Assembly: GCF_932294415.1 (NCBI RefSeq)
Contig: NC_065539.1
Coordinates: 52,657,501-52,721,500 of the forward strand
DNA from: Quercus robur
Taxonomy: Eukaryota; Streptophyta; Magnoliopsida; Fagales; Fagaceae
Reading direction: 5' to 3'
DNA: 64,000 bases
Position numbers and translations under genes: made by a program. Position 1 is the stretch's first letter, and every line of letters starts with the position of its first letter. Of this stretch, positions 23,431 through 36,283 are shown piece by piece. The notes under the pieces are model-generated. The model saw only the letters and a list, made by a program, of their open reading frames with translations, ran no database searches and had not been told where the DNA came from.

Positions 23431-24670
23431 TGACTTTTTATTTATTTATTATTTTTATCAATCTCATTAGCATACTGTGGGTACTAACATTGTGAATGTT
23501 GTTTTGTGTATTATTAGATATAGGGAGACATTTGTTGTGCTCCTTGGAGTTACTACAAAGGCATTAAAGAAAGTAATCCAATTACAAAATTTTCTAACCA
23601 GTCGTACTCGTACCTATGATCTTGTTGATCACAACTAATAAATTACACAATTATCTGACTGGTCGTTCCTATGACCTTGTCAGTCACAATCATGTGAAAA
23701 TAGGATCATCGAATCTATTTCCATCGTTTGTTATTTACTCCATTTCTGGACTCATTTTAATAATTTTGGACATATTTGAAATTTTGTGGATATCTAAGTG
23801 ATGGTGGCGGCGGCATTGTCCGAAATTTCTTTACACTTACTTTCTTCACAAACTTGACTGCTTAGAGGTAAAATTGATATCCTCTTCACTTTGTTCTTTA
23901 TCTCTCTGTAGATTCATTTGTATCTTGTTGTTAGGTTTTTCATGAATTTTAATTCTTTATACCACCAAGATGATCTTGGAGGGATTGAAGACTAGGTGGC
24001 TAGTTGTGTAAGTTTTTGGGTTTCAATTATAAATCTAGAAATTTGAACTTTATTATTGTTTATTCTCTTTTTAGTGTAAACATAATGTTTAACATAAACA
24101 TATATGTAAACATAACCATTTATTATTAACATATTAAAGTAATTCTATGGTCCACAGTTCCACTCAAGTTGATCCATCTACCCTTAGCATTTGTGAGGGT
24201 TAAAGTGTGGACTTAGGTATATCACCATCCTTCCTATCTTTTTCTTTCCTAATTTTTTCCTTTTGAACTTTTATTTATTTAATTTATTTATTAATATACA
24301 ATTTTTAAATCCTCATTTTTCATTTTTCTTATGAATAATCATACATTTACTCAATTTGTCATTCAAATAAAATAAGTCCATAAAAAAGGGTTATATAAAA
24401 CTAACTCTAAATATTTTTTATTGAGAATGTTGTTTTGTGAAATAGATATAAATTAGGTAAGCCGTTAAAAGAAAGAAAAAAAAGAAAAAATAAAAAAAGG
24501 GGAAAGGTTTTCTCATATAGGGGCAAAGACTTGTAAATACTAACTTGTAAGTGATCACAATAGAATTATGTCAAAAATTCTTGTCTTAAAGACTAAAGAG
24601 GTGGTGAGACAAGGATGGATTTTGCTCATCCCATCTCATCTCTCTACCCTGCACTAAATATGCGTACATG
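23431..24670. other. Non-coding DNA, duplicate of the 20-21.5 kb region in part
   Basis: No gene recognised. 'attacaaaattttctaacca' and 'aattacacaattatctgact' at 23,580-23,660 form a loose two-unit repeat around 'ggtcgt..cctatgaccttgt'. The right part duplicates 21,170-21,470. Confidence 0.4.
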
Positions 24671-27600
24671 TGTGCGTATATATATATATATATATATATA
24701 GATATATTTATGTATTTATTTATATTTATATAATTTATATGTATCAGTTAATTTTTTTTTTATACATATCCTATTTATAGTTTTAGATTTTTGCTTTTTC
24801 AACTCTATCATGATTTATCATCTTCTTTTTCTTTAATCACTTTCTTGTTAAAGTCAAAACCATCTTATCGTGAATGACAAAATACCTTCAACTTGTTACG
24901 TCCTCGACTTGTCCCGCCTCTTACCCTGTGCACCTTTTTTAGATCCTAATCCAAGAATGGGACACCCTTGATTCGACCTCGCCATTTCCATTGTCTTCCT
25001 TGGGAGGAAAAAAAAAGTGTTAAGGTGGACCCATGCCCAATTCTTGTCTTTCACCCCACATAATACGGTTGGCCAGATTTCTTTTATGTGCAGATCCCTA
25101 GTATCACTTTTTAACCTTTTAAGGGAACTGAACTTTTTAACCTCTTCTTCTGCACGCCAATGGTACCCAAAACCAAACGGATCCTTACACGTGGCTCTCT
25201 TAGATTGCCATTGAATTTACAACTGCACCACCACTGGTCATCAACTTCGTCTGACTTGAAAGCCATAGACCATGAATATCAATGACGATTCTCATAAACA
25301 TGAGTGTATAATAAGCCAAAAAAGAAAGTTCTTTTTAGTAGTATATATTACTTAAATAAATGTCTTCGAAAGAATAATTTAATTTTTTCCCCTTTATCGT
25401 GGTGTAAGAATTCTGACAATGACAATTTTTTTTTTAATTACAAATTTTTACCTCATAAATTATTCATAGATTCCCATTTTTTATGGTTGATTTTGAAAGG
25501 CTAAGTATAATTTCAATAAAAATAATGATAACGTGGTAAGAAGGATGGAGATTACTATTAATTAATTATGGAAAATTTGACATTACTATTATTATTATTA
25601 TTTATTAGTAGATTTCTAGTTCTAATAAATAATACTTATGAGATTTTTTTACTATTTTAATTACTGCTTATTTACATGGGTGTCCTCTGTAATAAATGCA
25701 GAAAATCTCTGTATGTGATGTGCTATAATATGCAAATCTTGTCAATGGTAAAGAATATAAGTTGGAGAACTTGATTATAATAATGTAGAGAGAAGTATAA
25801 AAGAAAAGCAAACAAAAATTTAAGTTGAAGATTCAGGCTCAAAGAGTTGAAATTAAAAATATAAAAGAAAGATCAACATTTCAATTATGTTGAAATGATT
25901 TGTTGTCTAGTTGTGGTGTCGCTTGCATCCCTTGATTAAAAACCACTGTATTTGCATTATTGAATAAATTAATTGCTTATTTAAGAAGTTTGTCCATTTG
26001 CAGGGTTTAAGGCACTCCAACCAATCATTATTTCCCATCCCAATTTTGCATTATAAATTTATACATGCAGTATTAACTTTGTACAAAAAGTTTTCAACTT
26101 CTTATTTGATTTTTTTTTTTACCACATTTTATTCACACAGGTTACTCTTCCTCATAAAGCTCTATAAACAAGTTTAGAAAGTGTACATATGCACTATTAA
26201 ATCATTAATATGCAAATAAAATCAAAGATTCAAAGTTGAAGAATTCACAAAGTTTGGGGGCTGCCATGGCCAAGGCAGCATACATGCAAGCATGTCATGG
26301 TTTTGGCTATGTGCTCACGCAGGCATGCGACATGCCATAGTCTTGGCTTCATGCCCACGTTGGATGGTCCAAAATTTCCCTAGCATGGTTATGACAGCCC
26401 TACGTGCAAAATGCCTTTAAATGAAGTATCCATTCATATCTTATACAATAATACAAGTTTGGTTTAGTCTTTTTTACATGGTTCAAAGCATTTTTTGTGT
26501 ACTTCTTTTACACCACGTTTTGGAAGATATATACATATCCATTTAGTAATTATTTTAATACTGTTAGAATATAATCCAATTAATTTAGTAATTGGATTTT
26601 TTGATATGTAGTTTGACTAACAATCCATAACATAGTCTCTTGATCTTCTAGGCCCCATATTATAATTATATATTAATACATAGATTATATGAGTTAATTT
26701 TATATGAGTATCAAATTGTCACTTTTTTTATTTCTTTGAAAATTCAACAGTTGTAACAAAAATGAAGAGAGGATTCAAATCATGATTCTTCACATAAAGA
26801 AATGCCAACAATGCCATTGAATTACAAGGATTTTGACAAAATATCACGTACCACCTTTATAGTTTATATTTCGTCTCATTAATAATTTTTAAAGTTGAAC
26901 CATTTGAGTTTAAAGTACTTTGGTTGGCTTAATGGTTCTTAAAACGTCATGTATAAGATCTATGAGGTTTTATGTTTCGACATATTTGCTCAACATTTTA
27001 GAGCCACTCTTGAGGAATTCTTCTAAGTAAATTTTATTTATTTTATGAATTCTATGCAATTTACTTGTTGTGTGGGACAAAAATGAGAAATAATCAAGTA
27101 TTCGAAAAACTGTTGATACTTGTGGTGAAGATATAATTCACCGTTTAAAAGTAAAGTCAATTAAATTTAATAAATACAACATCACAAAGAAAAGGCAGAA
27201 AATGGTATCATATCGAAGTTGAAATCTTCTTTATTGATTTATAATTTAACGTCCAACCATGGATTAAATAAGTGGGAGAGGTTTGATTTCTTGCTTCTTT
27301 TATTTTCTTATTTTTTTGGAAAAACAACGTATAAGTCAAAATCATCATTATCCCAATTTCTTTGTATGCATAATTTTCTACAATTATTGGTCATAAGAAA
27401 CAAAAGGGTATCATGTCTCTAAATTTTATAATTTCAATTAGAATCACACTGTTTCAAAGTAGAATTAGAATACATTGTTCAATTGACAATAAAATATATA
27501 GCATTCCATTAACTAGTGTTTTGTACCTCAAAACGGCACTTAAATTGAACAGTTTCACTGGACCATTACCTAGAAAACACCAAATAATACCGAAAACTAA

Positions 27601-28774
27601 CATAGCAACAAACTGAGTACCAAGGATTATCTTTGTTTTGTTCAAACCTCAATCTACTAGAGAATAATATGATTTGCATTAAACACAATGACTAAATTAG
27701 CTAATCGATGTGTAATATTGTATAATGTGATTGGTGTACCTCTCTAGAATACTGAGCTAATTCTTAAGGATTATATAAATCTATACTAGAATAAGACAAT
27801 AAACACAACTAGTATGATTATATGATATAGTATTCATCCTATATATAACGGAGTTGGTGGATAGCGTGCAAAACATATCTGCTAATTTTTTAATAAACCA
27901 ATTTACGTAACATCAAACCATGTCAGGTTATCAGGACTTAATTATTTAATTTATATTCCACAACCACAAGATTAAAAAAAATTAATAATAAACAGTGTTT
28001 GTTTTGGTTTTATTAATGGAATTTTCTAACTTCTAGATCATACAATATAATTACTAATTAATATTTACCACATATAAGCAACAGACTATTATATGCTCCC
28101 TTGTAAGAAGACAACAACATTTACCTCTGTGATTTTTTTCTACAAGGAATTTTAATTTTTTAAGTTGCTTTTGTCTTTCTACAATTTAAAATTTTTTTGG
28201 ACTTCGGAACATAATCTACTAGTATGGATATTAGTTTTTTTAAAAAAGGGGTTTTGTATTCTAATCTATGGTTTTACAGCAACAAAACTCAAACAGAGGT
28301 AATTTTCTAATGACAACTTGTGTTACTTGTGTACCTGAAAGCTTACCTTAGTTGGACACATGGAGTGGTATTACATTCTCCCAAGAAAAAGACAAAGGAA
28401 AGTGGTATGACTTTAAACGTAATTAATGATGCAACCTTAGTTTTTATTTTTGATAAGTGAGTTTTGGCTCTTAAGGGAAGAAAAGATTAGAACTAATAAT
28501 TTGTTTTTCATATGATTAGATCAGATTATAGGCCCCTCCATTTTATGAGTTTTGGCTCTTATGCCATTGTCCTATACTTGAGTTTGATGGTGTAAGATTT
28601 ATTAGTTAAAAAGTATATATCCATGAACAATGTGAGGGACACAAATTTTTATTTTTTTATTTTTTATTTTTATATCTTCATTAAAATTTTTGATTCACAT
28701 AGGTCAATTACATACACAGTTTTTCTCATCCACTAATTATAAAATACCACGTCAATAATTATATAAAAAAAATC

Positions 28775-28805
<31 letters not shown>

Positions 28806-29698
28806 TGAGTCCTTGTATATATATTTTTCATGACAACATGATATCAGATTGACAAGAACATCCCCTCCTTGTTGGGTTATTATTACAAATGGGGTCTCCT
28901 CGTGAAGATGTTCCTTTTCCCGATAGGTCTTTGCATATTTTTTGTTTGCTGATGGTGCTAGCTATATAATAGGTGTCCCTTCCATCCCATGAGAGGAGCT
29001 GTAAAATGCAAAGCTCAAAACCGATGCGTATTGATATTGTAATTTGTAATCATTCAAAGGTTTAGGCCGGTAACTGCAGGGTCCACATTGACTTGGTCAC
29101 TTATTTGCATCCACGTCACTCGGATTAATATCTATCTATCCATCTATATATATATATCTCATTGACAAGGGACGGTCCATGGCAAGAACATGATAAGATT
29201 AAGAGTAGACACCACCAAATGGCCCAAACAACCTCCTAACATTTTCCATTTCCAGTTCCAACTGCTAATTGCTAAATCTTAGAAGTCATGTGGGTCCAAC
29301 TGCATTAACTATAATTTTGTTTCTACATGATTGCACTATTTTTTTTTTTTAATAATAATTTTATAGCTAGTTATGATAGAGGATAGAGAATTTAAATCCT
29401 AGATGTTTTCGATAAAAATACTAGGAAATACTTACTATAAGGCTCTTGACACGATCGTGTTATTCAAGGGGAAAATTAAAATTTTACAACTATAGCCTTT
29501 TTTAATTGGGGGAAAAAAAAAAACTCTAATTAAAGACGAATTTAAACAAATTAAGGGTATTCAAATTTTAAGTTAAATTTGAACTAAAAAGCAATTTTTT
29601 TCTATTTCAGTTTCCACATTTTTTCTAAATCCACTCATCAATGATCAAACTCTCTATTTTATTTCTTTATTTTCTTTTTCAAAGTTTAGAGATTAATA
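24671..29698. other. Long AT-rich stretch, no gene recognised
   Basis: An (AT)n run is at 24,677-24,700 and an (ATT)n run at about 28,775-28,804. A less AT-rich island at 24,840-25,250 and a GC-rich island at 26,255-26,405 (with repeated 'catgcc', 'catgg', 'ggcatgc' words) stand out but match nothing I know. About 26,740-26,830 and 29,370-29,450 carry the weak tRNA/SINE-like motif also seen near 380. Open frames here are short and unsupported. Confidence 0.4.
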
Positions 29699-30775
29699 TG
29701 TAACTTATAAAATTATATGATTTAATTTGAAACCTCTTCTAAACTATTGGATTTAATTTGTAACTTATGAAAGTATATAATTTAATTTAAAACCCACCAT
29801 AAATTATAAGTTTTAAAATACATTTTAACTAGTTTTGATTACCTACTTTCTTCTTTGAAGAAAATGTTTAAGCTGTTATTCTTTTTTTTGTTTGTTTGTT
29901 TGTTTGTTTTTTTTTTTCATTTATTACCAAACAATGAAAAGTCATAAATAGTTAAACATGTTTTATTATTTTCTCTTCTCTAATAATAAATCAAACACCG
30001 TAAGGAAATGGGACCTCTAACTTTAATTCTTACTCAATATATATCACCATCGATCTTCTCAAAGCACATCAGTGACTCAATCTCACCCTAATTTTCACTA
30101 ACTTGCCATTTCTCATGAGTGGGTGTATGCTGGCCTTTTCTAATCTCTATAATGCACCTCTAAAAAAGCTAAAGAAGATACATATGACACATTTTTTTGT
30201 CATAATCTCTCTCTATCTCTCTCTGTACTATGATTCAATTATGGAGTTTTCTTCAATACATTTGGTTTTTTGTCATCTCTAATATGTAACTTATAAAATT
30301 ATATGATTTAATTTGAAATATCTTCTAAAAAATTGGATTTAATTTGCAACTTATGAAACTATAGAATTTAATTTAAAACACCCCATAAATTATACGGTTT
30401 AAAGTCCAATTTTCCTAGTTTTTGTTACCTACTTCCTTCTTTAAAGAAAAGGTTTAACTGTTATTCTTTAGGTCTTTTTTTTTTTTTTTTTTTTCATTTA
30501 TAACCAAACAATGAAGAATAATAAATAGTTAAACATGTTTTATTATTTTCTCTTCTCTAATAATAAATCAAACACTATGTAAGGAAATGGGACATTTAAC
30601 CTCAATATATTCTTACTCAAAGTATACCACCATCGATCTTCTCAAAGCACATCAATCTCACCCTAATTTTCACTGACTTTCCATTTCTCATGAGTGGGTG
30701 TATGCTGGCCTTTTCTAATCTCTATAATGCACCTCAAAAAATGATAAAGAAGATATATATGACACATTTTTTGTC

Positions 30776-30813
<38 letters not shown>

Positions 30814-30872
30814 CTATGATTCAATTATGGAGTTTTATTCAATACGTTTGGTTTTTTGTCATCTCTAATCAA
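29699..30872. repeat. Tandem duplication, 587-bp unit, two copies
   Basis: The unit starts with 'gtaacttataaaattatatg' at 29,699 and again at 30,286, and continues in step through 'gttaaacatgttttattatt', 'accatcgatcttctcaaagc', 'atgagtgggtgtatgctggc' and 'tacatttggttttttgtcat'. The copies differ by scattered substitutions, in length of T and CT runs (a (CT)n of about 30 bp in copy 2 at 30,779-30,808 versus an interrupted one in copy 1), so the duplication is not very recent. No coding content. Confidence 0.88.
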
Positions 30873-33800
30873 TCAGTCTGTGTTTGCATGCATAGCATAG
30901 ACACAACATTTCAACTAAAACCAAAATTTAGTTAAAAGCGTTGGTGGGCATGACATCCACTTGTTTCTTAATGCCACATGAAAAACCACAGGAGATAGGG
31001 CCCTATAATAATAAGAAGGGGGACCTCTTCAGATGTCCCTTCTCTCATAGGTTTAAGTGCTGATGGACCCACTGGCTTTAGTGGGCTTTTAGTTGGGTTC
31101 CCCCACCACCCTCGTCCCTCACTTGTAGGGCTTAGCCTTTCACTTGTACGTTTTTTCAGGCATGCACTAGTTAAGGCCTAAGGGACCATGTCCTGTAATC
31201 AGTAGATAATGTACACACTAGCAAGAGAAGCCAGGTCCAGTGCCTTTCTCATGTTCAATTAGTTTACCAAAGTCACTCTCAACATTTAGCCGAAGCAAAA
31301 CAAAAATGTCTCTCTCAAAAACAGTAAGGGTAAAAAAAAAAAAAAAAAAAAAAATCTTTGCTAGAGAGGAATTTAAGGACCCCTAAATGGTGTCAACTCT
31401 AAGGCTATACTGCCTTATCTTTGTTTTAGAATCTGAGAAGCACACGGACACTCTAAAACTTTTGCCATGTTTGTGTAGGATATAGGCATGTCCGGATACT
31501 GTGAATTTGTGTTCTCAATGTGTCAAGAAGTTACAATGTAACTTGATCTTGATTCCTGACCCAAATATTTTATTAATTAATTATCATATTTTCACTGTGT
31601 TTTATCCTTAATTTTTAAGAATTGCTTTTATCATTGTGTCCTATATAGTATTGTATCTGAATGGATTGGAATTTCAATGGACTTTGTTGGAATACTGTAC
31701 CAGCTCCAAACAATCTGTCCGCATTGGATTAAGTTAGAAGCCATTAAGCTCCTTGTACGTAGAATATTAAGCTTCTCAATTAAATTCAAATACATGGTTA
31801 TATTATATTGTCTAATAAAAAATATTCAATGCTATTTTTTCATGATCAATTAAATTCAATGCACCTACACATTTGAATTTTCCGAGCATAACAAAATTTT
31901 CATAATTTTTTTTTTTTGGTTGTATAAAGTTCTTCACCTTCAAAGAGACTGCATCTTTGCCAAACAATTTTGGAACATGTTGCAAACCCAATTAATTACT
32001 TCCATCCCCTCAAACTTGATTATGAGGCAATTGTGTTTTTAAGAATATATCATTTTATGTCAAGAGTCTTGTAACTTAATTGGTTGGTACTACTTAGTAT
32101 TTCTAATAAAAACATTCATGGTATTTCAACTATCAAATTATAATAAATAAAAAAAACACAGAATACATCCTCTTATGTCTGGGCTCCCTATCAGGCATGT
32201 ATTAATTGGGTTTTGGCCCAGACGGTTCCCTAGGAACTGAAAGGTATTTCAACTAGATCAGGTCCTTTTAGATCCGGACAAAGTTTGTTGTCAATGGGCA
32301 ATTGAAATGACTGAATATTTGCATGTTGTTGAGTGCTTCCCTTAATCCATTAAATATGGTAAAATAGGCCCGGCCCTGCTTTTGGTGGTACAAACTTAAT
32401 TCTGATGGATTTAAAAAAAAAAATTATGAATAATTCTAATGGATATAAGCTTTTAAATAGTGGTGGTTTTTTCTTTTCTTTTTTTATTTGATTTTTTTAA
32501 TTAAATCACTAAAATATTTGTCAGATTTAGTTAAAAAGTAGCTAGAAGAAATTCAAGAAAGTAATTGCATAAAAAAAGAAAACAGGAGTAAAGGAGAAGA
32601 AAGTGAGTCATATGGCCACTAGATGAATTTTTATGAGTAGTGTTTATTACACACAAATTGTTTTACACACATCCCTTCAAAAGTAACTGAAATCGTAACT
32701 TCTAATTACGAATTTTAATTTGGAAAACAATTTATGTACAACAAGTTTAATCCAATTTGTATTTTATGTAAGACTAATATGTGTAACCCCTAACCTCTAG
32801 TGGCGAATTCACTTAGTAAATCAGTTTATTTGGCTGATCAACAAATTCATTTTGCTCCTTCAAATTTCCTTGGAATCCAAGAAACTGCGGAAATCCAAGA
32901 TGCCTTCAATCTGAAATTTGAATATTAACTTTTACCCAAAAATACAAAACAAAAATGAAAAAAAGGAACACCTAAACTGAACTAGCTACATATTATTTTT
33001 TCTTCCCAACAAAATTAAGATTCTTTTTTTTTATAGCTTAATAAAATTAAGATTTATTGTGAATTTCTTTCACTTTATGGAGCACAATCAAGTGGTGGGG
33101 GGTACTCTTTTTCTTGGTCTATGTTTGCATATTTGGATCTCAATTAGAATTGAACCAAATAGCGGTCCCGCATTAGAGAACTCAGATACCAAATTTCAAT
33201 TCAATTGGACTTCCTTAGCAATCTGATTTTGACGTCCTCAAATCTCAACCTGACTTTACAGCTCCCCAAGTCACATATTAGGTGGTGTTATGGTTTTTTC
33301 AAGATAAAGACATGGCCTGTTTTGCTGCATAAAGATGGAAATAATTTCGATTCCTTGATTTTAATATGTTCCTATTTACTTATTGGTTTAGATAAAGGTG
33401 AGGCTTAAAGTGACACAATGAACTTGGCAGGTAAGAGTAAGAGGGTTTTTTTTCTCCATTTTTTTTAAAAACTTAAAAGACTATAGTAATATTATATTTA
33501 AGTATCGGGTACCCATGAAGGTTGCACTGAATATATTAAAATACTGGGATCAAAAATGCTATTTATGCAATCGATAAGAAAAGAGTAATAAGTGCATACC
33601 CATGAAGGTTGCACTAAATATACTAAAACACTGGGATCGAGAATATTAATTATGCGATCGATAAGAAAAGAGTAATAAGTGCACATATGAGTTATAAAAG
33701 CATATAAAAGTGATTTTAGCTGATTATATCAAATGCTTCATTATCTTATTCCTTATGGTATTCATTAACCGGATTCTCAAATTTATCACGGAGTATTCAC

Positions 33801-34330
33801 ATAATTACATTAGTATTTACAATGGGAATTAAAAGCTTAGGGCAATCCTCTAACAACACCTATACACTATCCTAAGTTTCAGCTTGCTGAGCTAAAAGAT
33901 CTATTACCACATTGTTTTACATTTCTCAACCTAAGCTAAACTGTCTAAAACATCTCATTACAAACTTAAAGTTCTAGAAACCTGTTTCTTGCCCCCATCT
34001 TAGTGCAAATAGTAAAGTCTGTGCTGAACCATATAATTGGATCTGTGCCCACAAAACCCCACATACACTTCCAGAGTAAAGGTTCCAAGTTTGAACTGAC
34101 ATAGGGCAAGCAAAATGCATAACAATATTAACTATTAACAAGATCCTGTTTTCCCATAAAAAAAAAAAAAAAAAAAAGGAAGATCCTGTTTTGGCTTTGC
34201 TAAAGCACCTGTGACATATTAACTTACTGTCTTTTAGCATAAAAACAAAAATTAACATGATTTATTATCCGTTTAGACATATTCACATTGACACAATATA
34301 GGCCACAATTTGTAGTTTACTACTAAGATA
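30873..34330. other. Intergenic DNA, no gene recognised
   Basis: An A-run of about 22 lies at 31,334-31,355. The stretch 30,950-31,260 is less AT-rich and has no recognisable reading frame. The 67-codon frame at 33,205-33,408 is unsupported. A 94-codon frame at 33,974-34,258 (minus) runs through an A-tract and is not believed. Confidence 0.4.
33511..33684. repeat. Tandem repeat, 87-bp unit, two copies
   Basis: Units 33,511-33,597 and 33,598-33,684 both begin acccatgaaggttgcact and end with the phrase gataagaaaagagtaataag then tgca. A handful of substitutions separate them. No known function. Confidence 0.9.
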
Positions 34331-35049
34331 AATTCCAAGCGTGTGAGAGAGATAGGTCCCATACTCAGTTGGAATAATTAAGCAAGCCTATATAAATTGG
34401 ATTATATGGATGTGGATCTTACCTTAACTTTTTAATACATGATTTGGCTTTTATGTTAAGGCTGAAAACGTGACAACAATGTGGTTTATCAGCCATTCAA
34501 TAATTTCAATTCCAAGAACCAGATCAATGATGATCTTCAAACACTAAAAACCTTGTCCAAACAATAAAGAGCTGGCAATTTTGGACTTGCTTTAGTTATA
34601 AGATAAATTGGCCATTATCATTCCAAGCTACAATTAGTTGTTTTCCAAATTCCAATAATACAACATTGGAAAACAAACCAGTTTTGTTCATTACTGTAGT
34701 ATAGGTACCGAATACAATAGTGAGCTATGGAAGAATAATTTATAAGCATAGGTGCTGCTCTTGTTGGAAGAGGGAGAACTTCAAAGATCGTACAAGACCT
34801 CACTAAAAAAGGAGAATGCAAGACAACTAGACAAAACCATCTACCTAATTTTATTTTTACTAATGTCTAGTGATATTGCTTCCTCAATAGTCAATACATC
34901 AATCTTGAGGAATCCATATTGTCCAAGACTTGTGACTAGATTTCTCCCTCTTCCAACAATCTTGTGGATGCGGTTAGGCCTCAAGCTTTGATTGAGTTAG
35001 AGAACAGGGCTGCATATATACAAATTGTGGATGTGGTTGGGCTTTAAGC

Positions 35050-35752
35050 TTTGATTGAGTTAGAGAAGATGGCTGCATATAGGGTCTTGGACAATATGGA
35101 TTCCTTAAGATTGATGTATTGACTATTGAGGAAGCAATATCACTAGACATTACTAAAAATAAAAATAGGTAGATGGTCTTGTCTAGTTGTCTTGCATTCT
35201 TCTTTTTTTAGTGAGGTCATGTACGATCTTTGAAATTCTCCTTCTTCCATCAATAGCGGCAGCTATGCTTGTAGATTATTCTTACATAGCTCAATATTGT
35301 ATTTGGTACCTATACTACAGTAATGAACAAAACTGGTTTGTTTTCTAATGTTGTATTATTGGAATTTGGACTTGCCTTTAGTATAAGATAAATTGACCAT
35401 TATCATACCAAGCTACACTTAGTCGTTTTCCAAATTCCAATAATACAACATTGGAAAAAAAACTAGTTTTGATCATTATTGTAGTATGGGTACCAAATAC
35501 AATATTGAGCTATGGAAGAATAATCTATAAGCATAGTTGCTGTTATTGTTAGAAGAGGGAGAATTCAACGATTGTACAGGACCTCACTAAAAAAAGAAGA
35601 ATGCAAGACAACTAGACAAGACCATCTACCTAATTTTATTTTTACTAATGTCTAGTGATATTGCTTCCTCAATAGTCAATACATCAATATTGAGGAATCC
35701 ATATTGTCCAAGACCCTATATGCAGCCCTCTTCTTAACTCAATCAAAGCTTA
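35050..35752. repeat. Large palindrome inside the tandem unit (copy 1)
   Basis: Left arm: 'aagctttgattgagttagag' at about 35,047, 'ggctgcatatagggtcttgg', then the module in reverse. Right arm: the module forward, then 'ccaagaccctatatgcagcc' and 'aactcaatcaaagctt'. Arms are about 320-350 bp and diverged by scattered substitutions; the centre is near 35,400. Equivalent palindromes lie at about 37,003-37,703 and 38,954-39,655. Confidence 0.88.
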
Positions 35753-35756
35753 AAGC

Positions 35757-36283
35757 AGGGACAGACACAAGTGGGGGCTTGCCCCTCTGGCCCAAATTTT
35801 TTTTAGTAGGTTAATTTTCAAAAAAAAAAAAAAAAAAAAGACTTGGGCCCTTTTACTTTTAGCTTCGGCCCCCTCCAAATTTGTAAAACCCAGCCGGCCA
35901 GCCCACATATAAAACTCAGCTGGCCAGCCCACATGTAAAAAAAAAAAGGAAAAAACAAAAGAAAAAGGGTAAGTTCAAAAATGTAAACCCAGGCTACCCG
36001 CAAGACAGAGAGACTGAGAGAGACTCTGCCGCTGCCCACGCCGCCACCACGCGAGACCCATCTCGCCTTGACGCCGCTGCTGGCTTTGATCTGCTCCAGC
36101 CTTCACACCCAACTGACTCAAGTATTTAATCTATCCTTCAAAATCTCAGAATCTGTGCTTGTGGTGTTTGTTTTTTGGTGAATCTGTGCTTGTGTTATTT
36201 TTTTTTGGCTTTGTGACTGTGTGTTTGTGTCTTTGTGAATTATGAATCTGTGTTTGTGAGTCTTAAAGCATAACCACAGCCAC
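35757..36283. mobile_element. hAT transposon 5'-end fragment inside the tandem unit (copy 1)
   Basis: It opens with cagggacagacacaagtggg, of the CAGGG type found at ends of plant hAT elements, followed by 'cccctctggccc', an A-run, paired 'ggccagcccacat' words and a GC-rich leader (gccgctgcccacgccgcc) like the 5' ends of hAT elements of the TTF/ZMYM1-like class. No transposase follows and the other terminus is absent. The same piece recurs at about 37,709-38,234 and 39,660-40,185. Confidence 0.55.

Larger units (their letters stand above)
34331..36283. repeat. 1.95-kb tandem unit, copy 1
   Basis: The unit begins aattccaagcgtgtgagaga and runs to the identical start of copy 2 at 36,284 (period 1953). 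In order it holds: a ~270-bp unique lead; a ~320-bp module (about 34,610-34,931); a spacer with two copies of 'aagctttgattgagttagag'; an inverted and then a direct copy of the module, forming a large palindrome (about 35,050-35,752); and a GC-richer segment with a hAT-like 5' end (35,757-36,283). The frames of 65-95 codons inside are by-products. By eye only isolated substitutions and A-run length changes separate the three copies. Confidence 0.95.

Noticed and set aside
33511-33684. Direct repeats resembling a CRISPR-like array
   Set aside because: Only two contiguous 87-bp units with no spacers, in a plant nuclear context.
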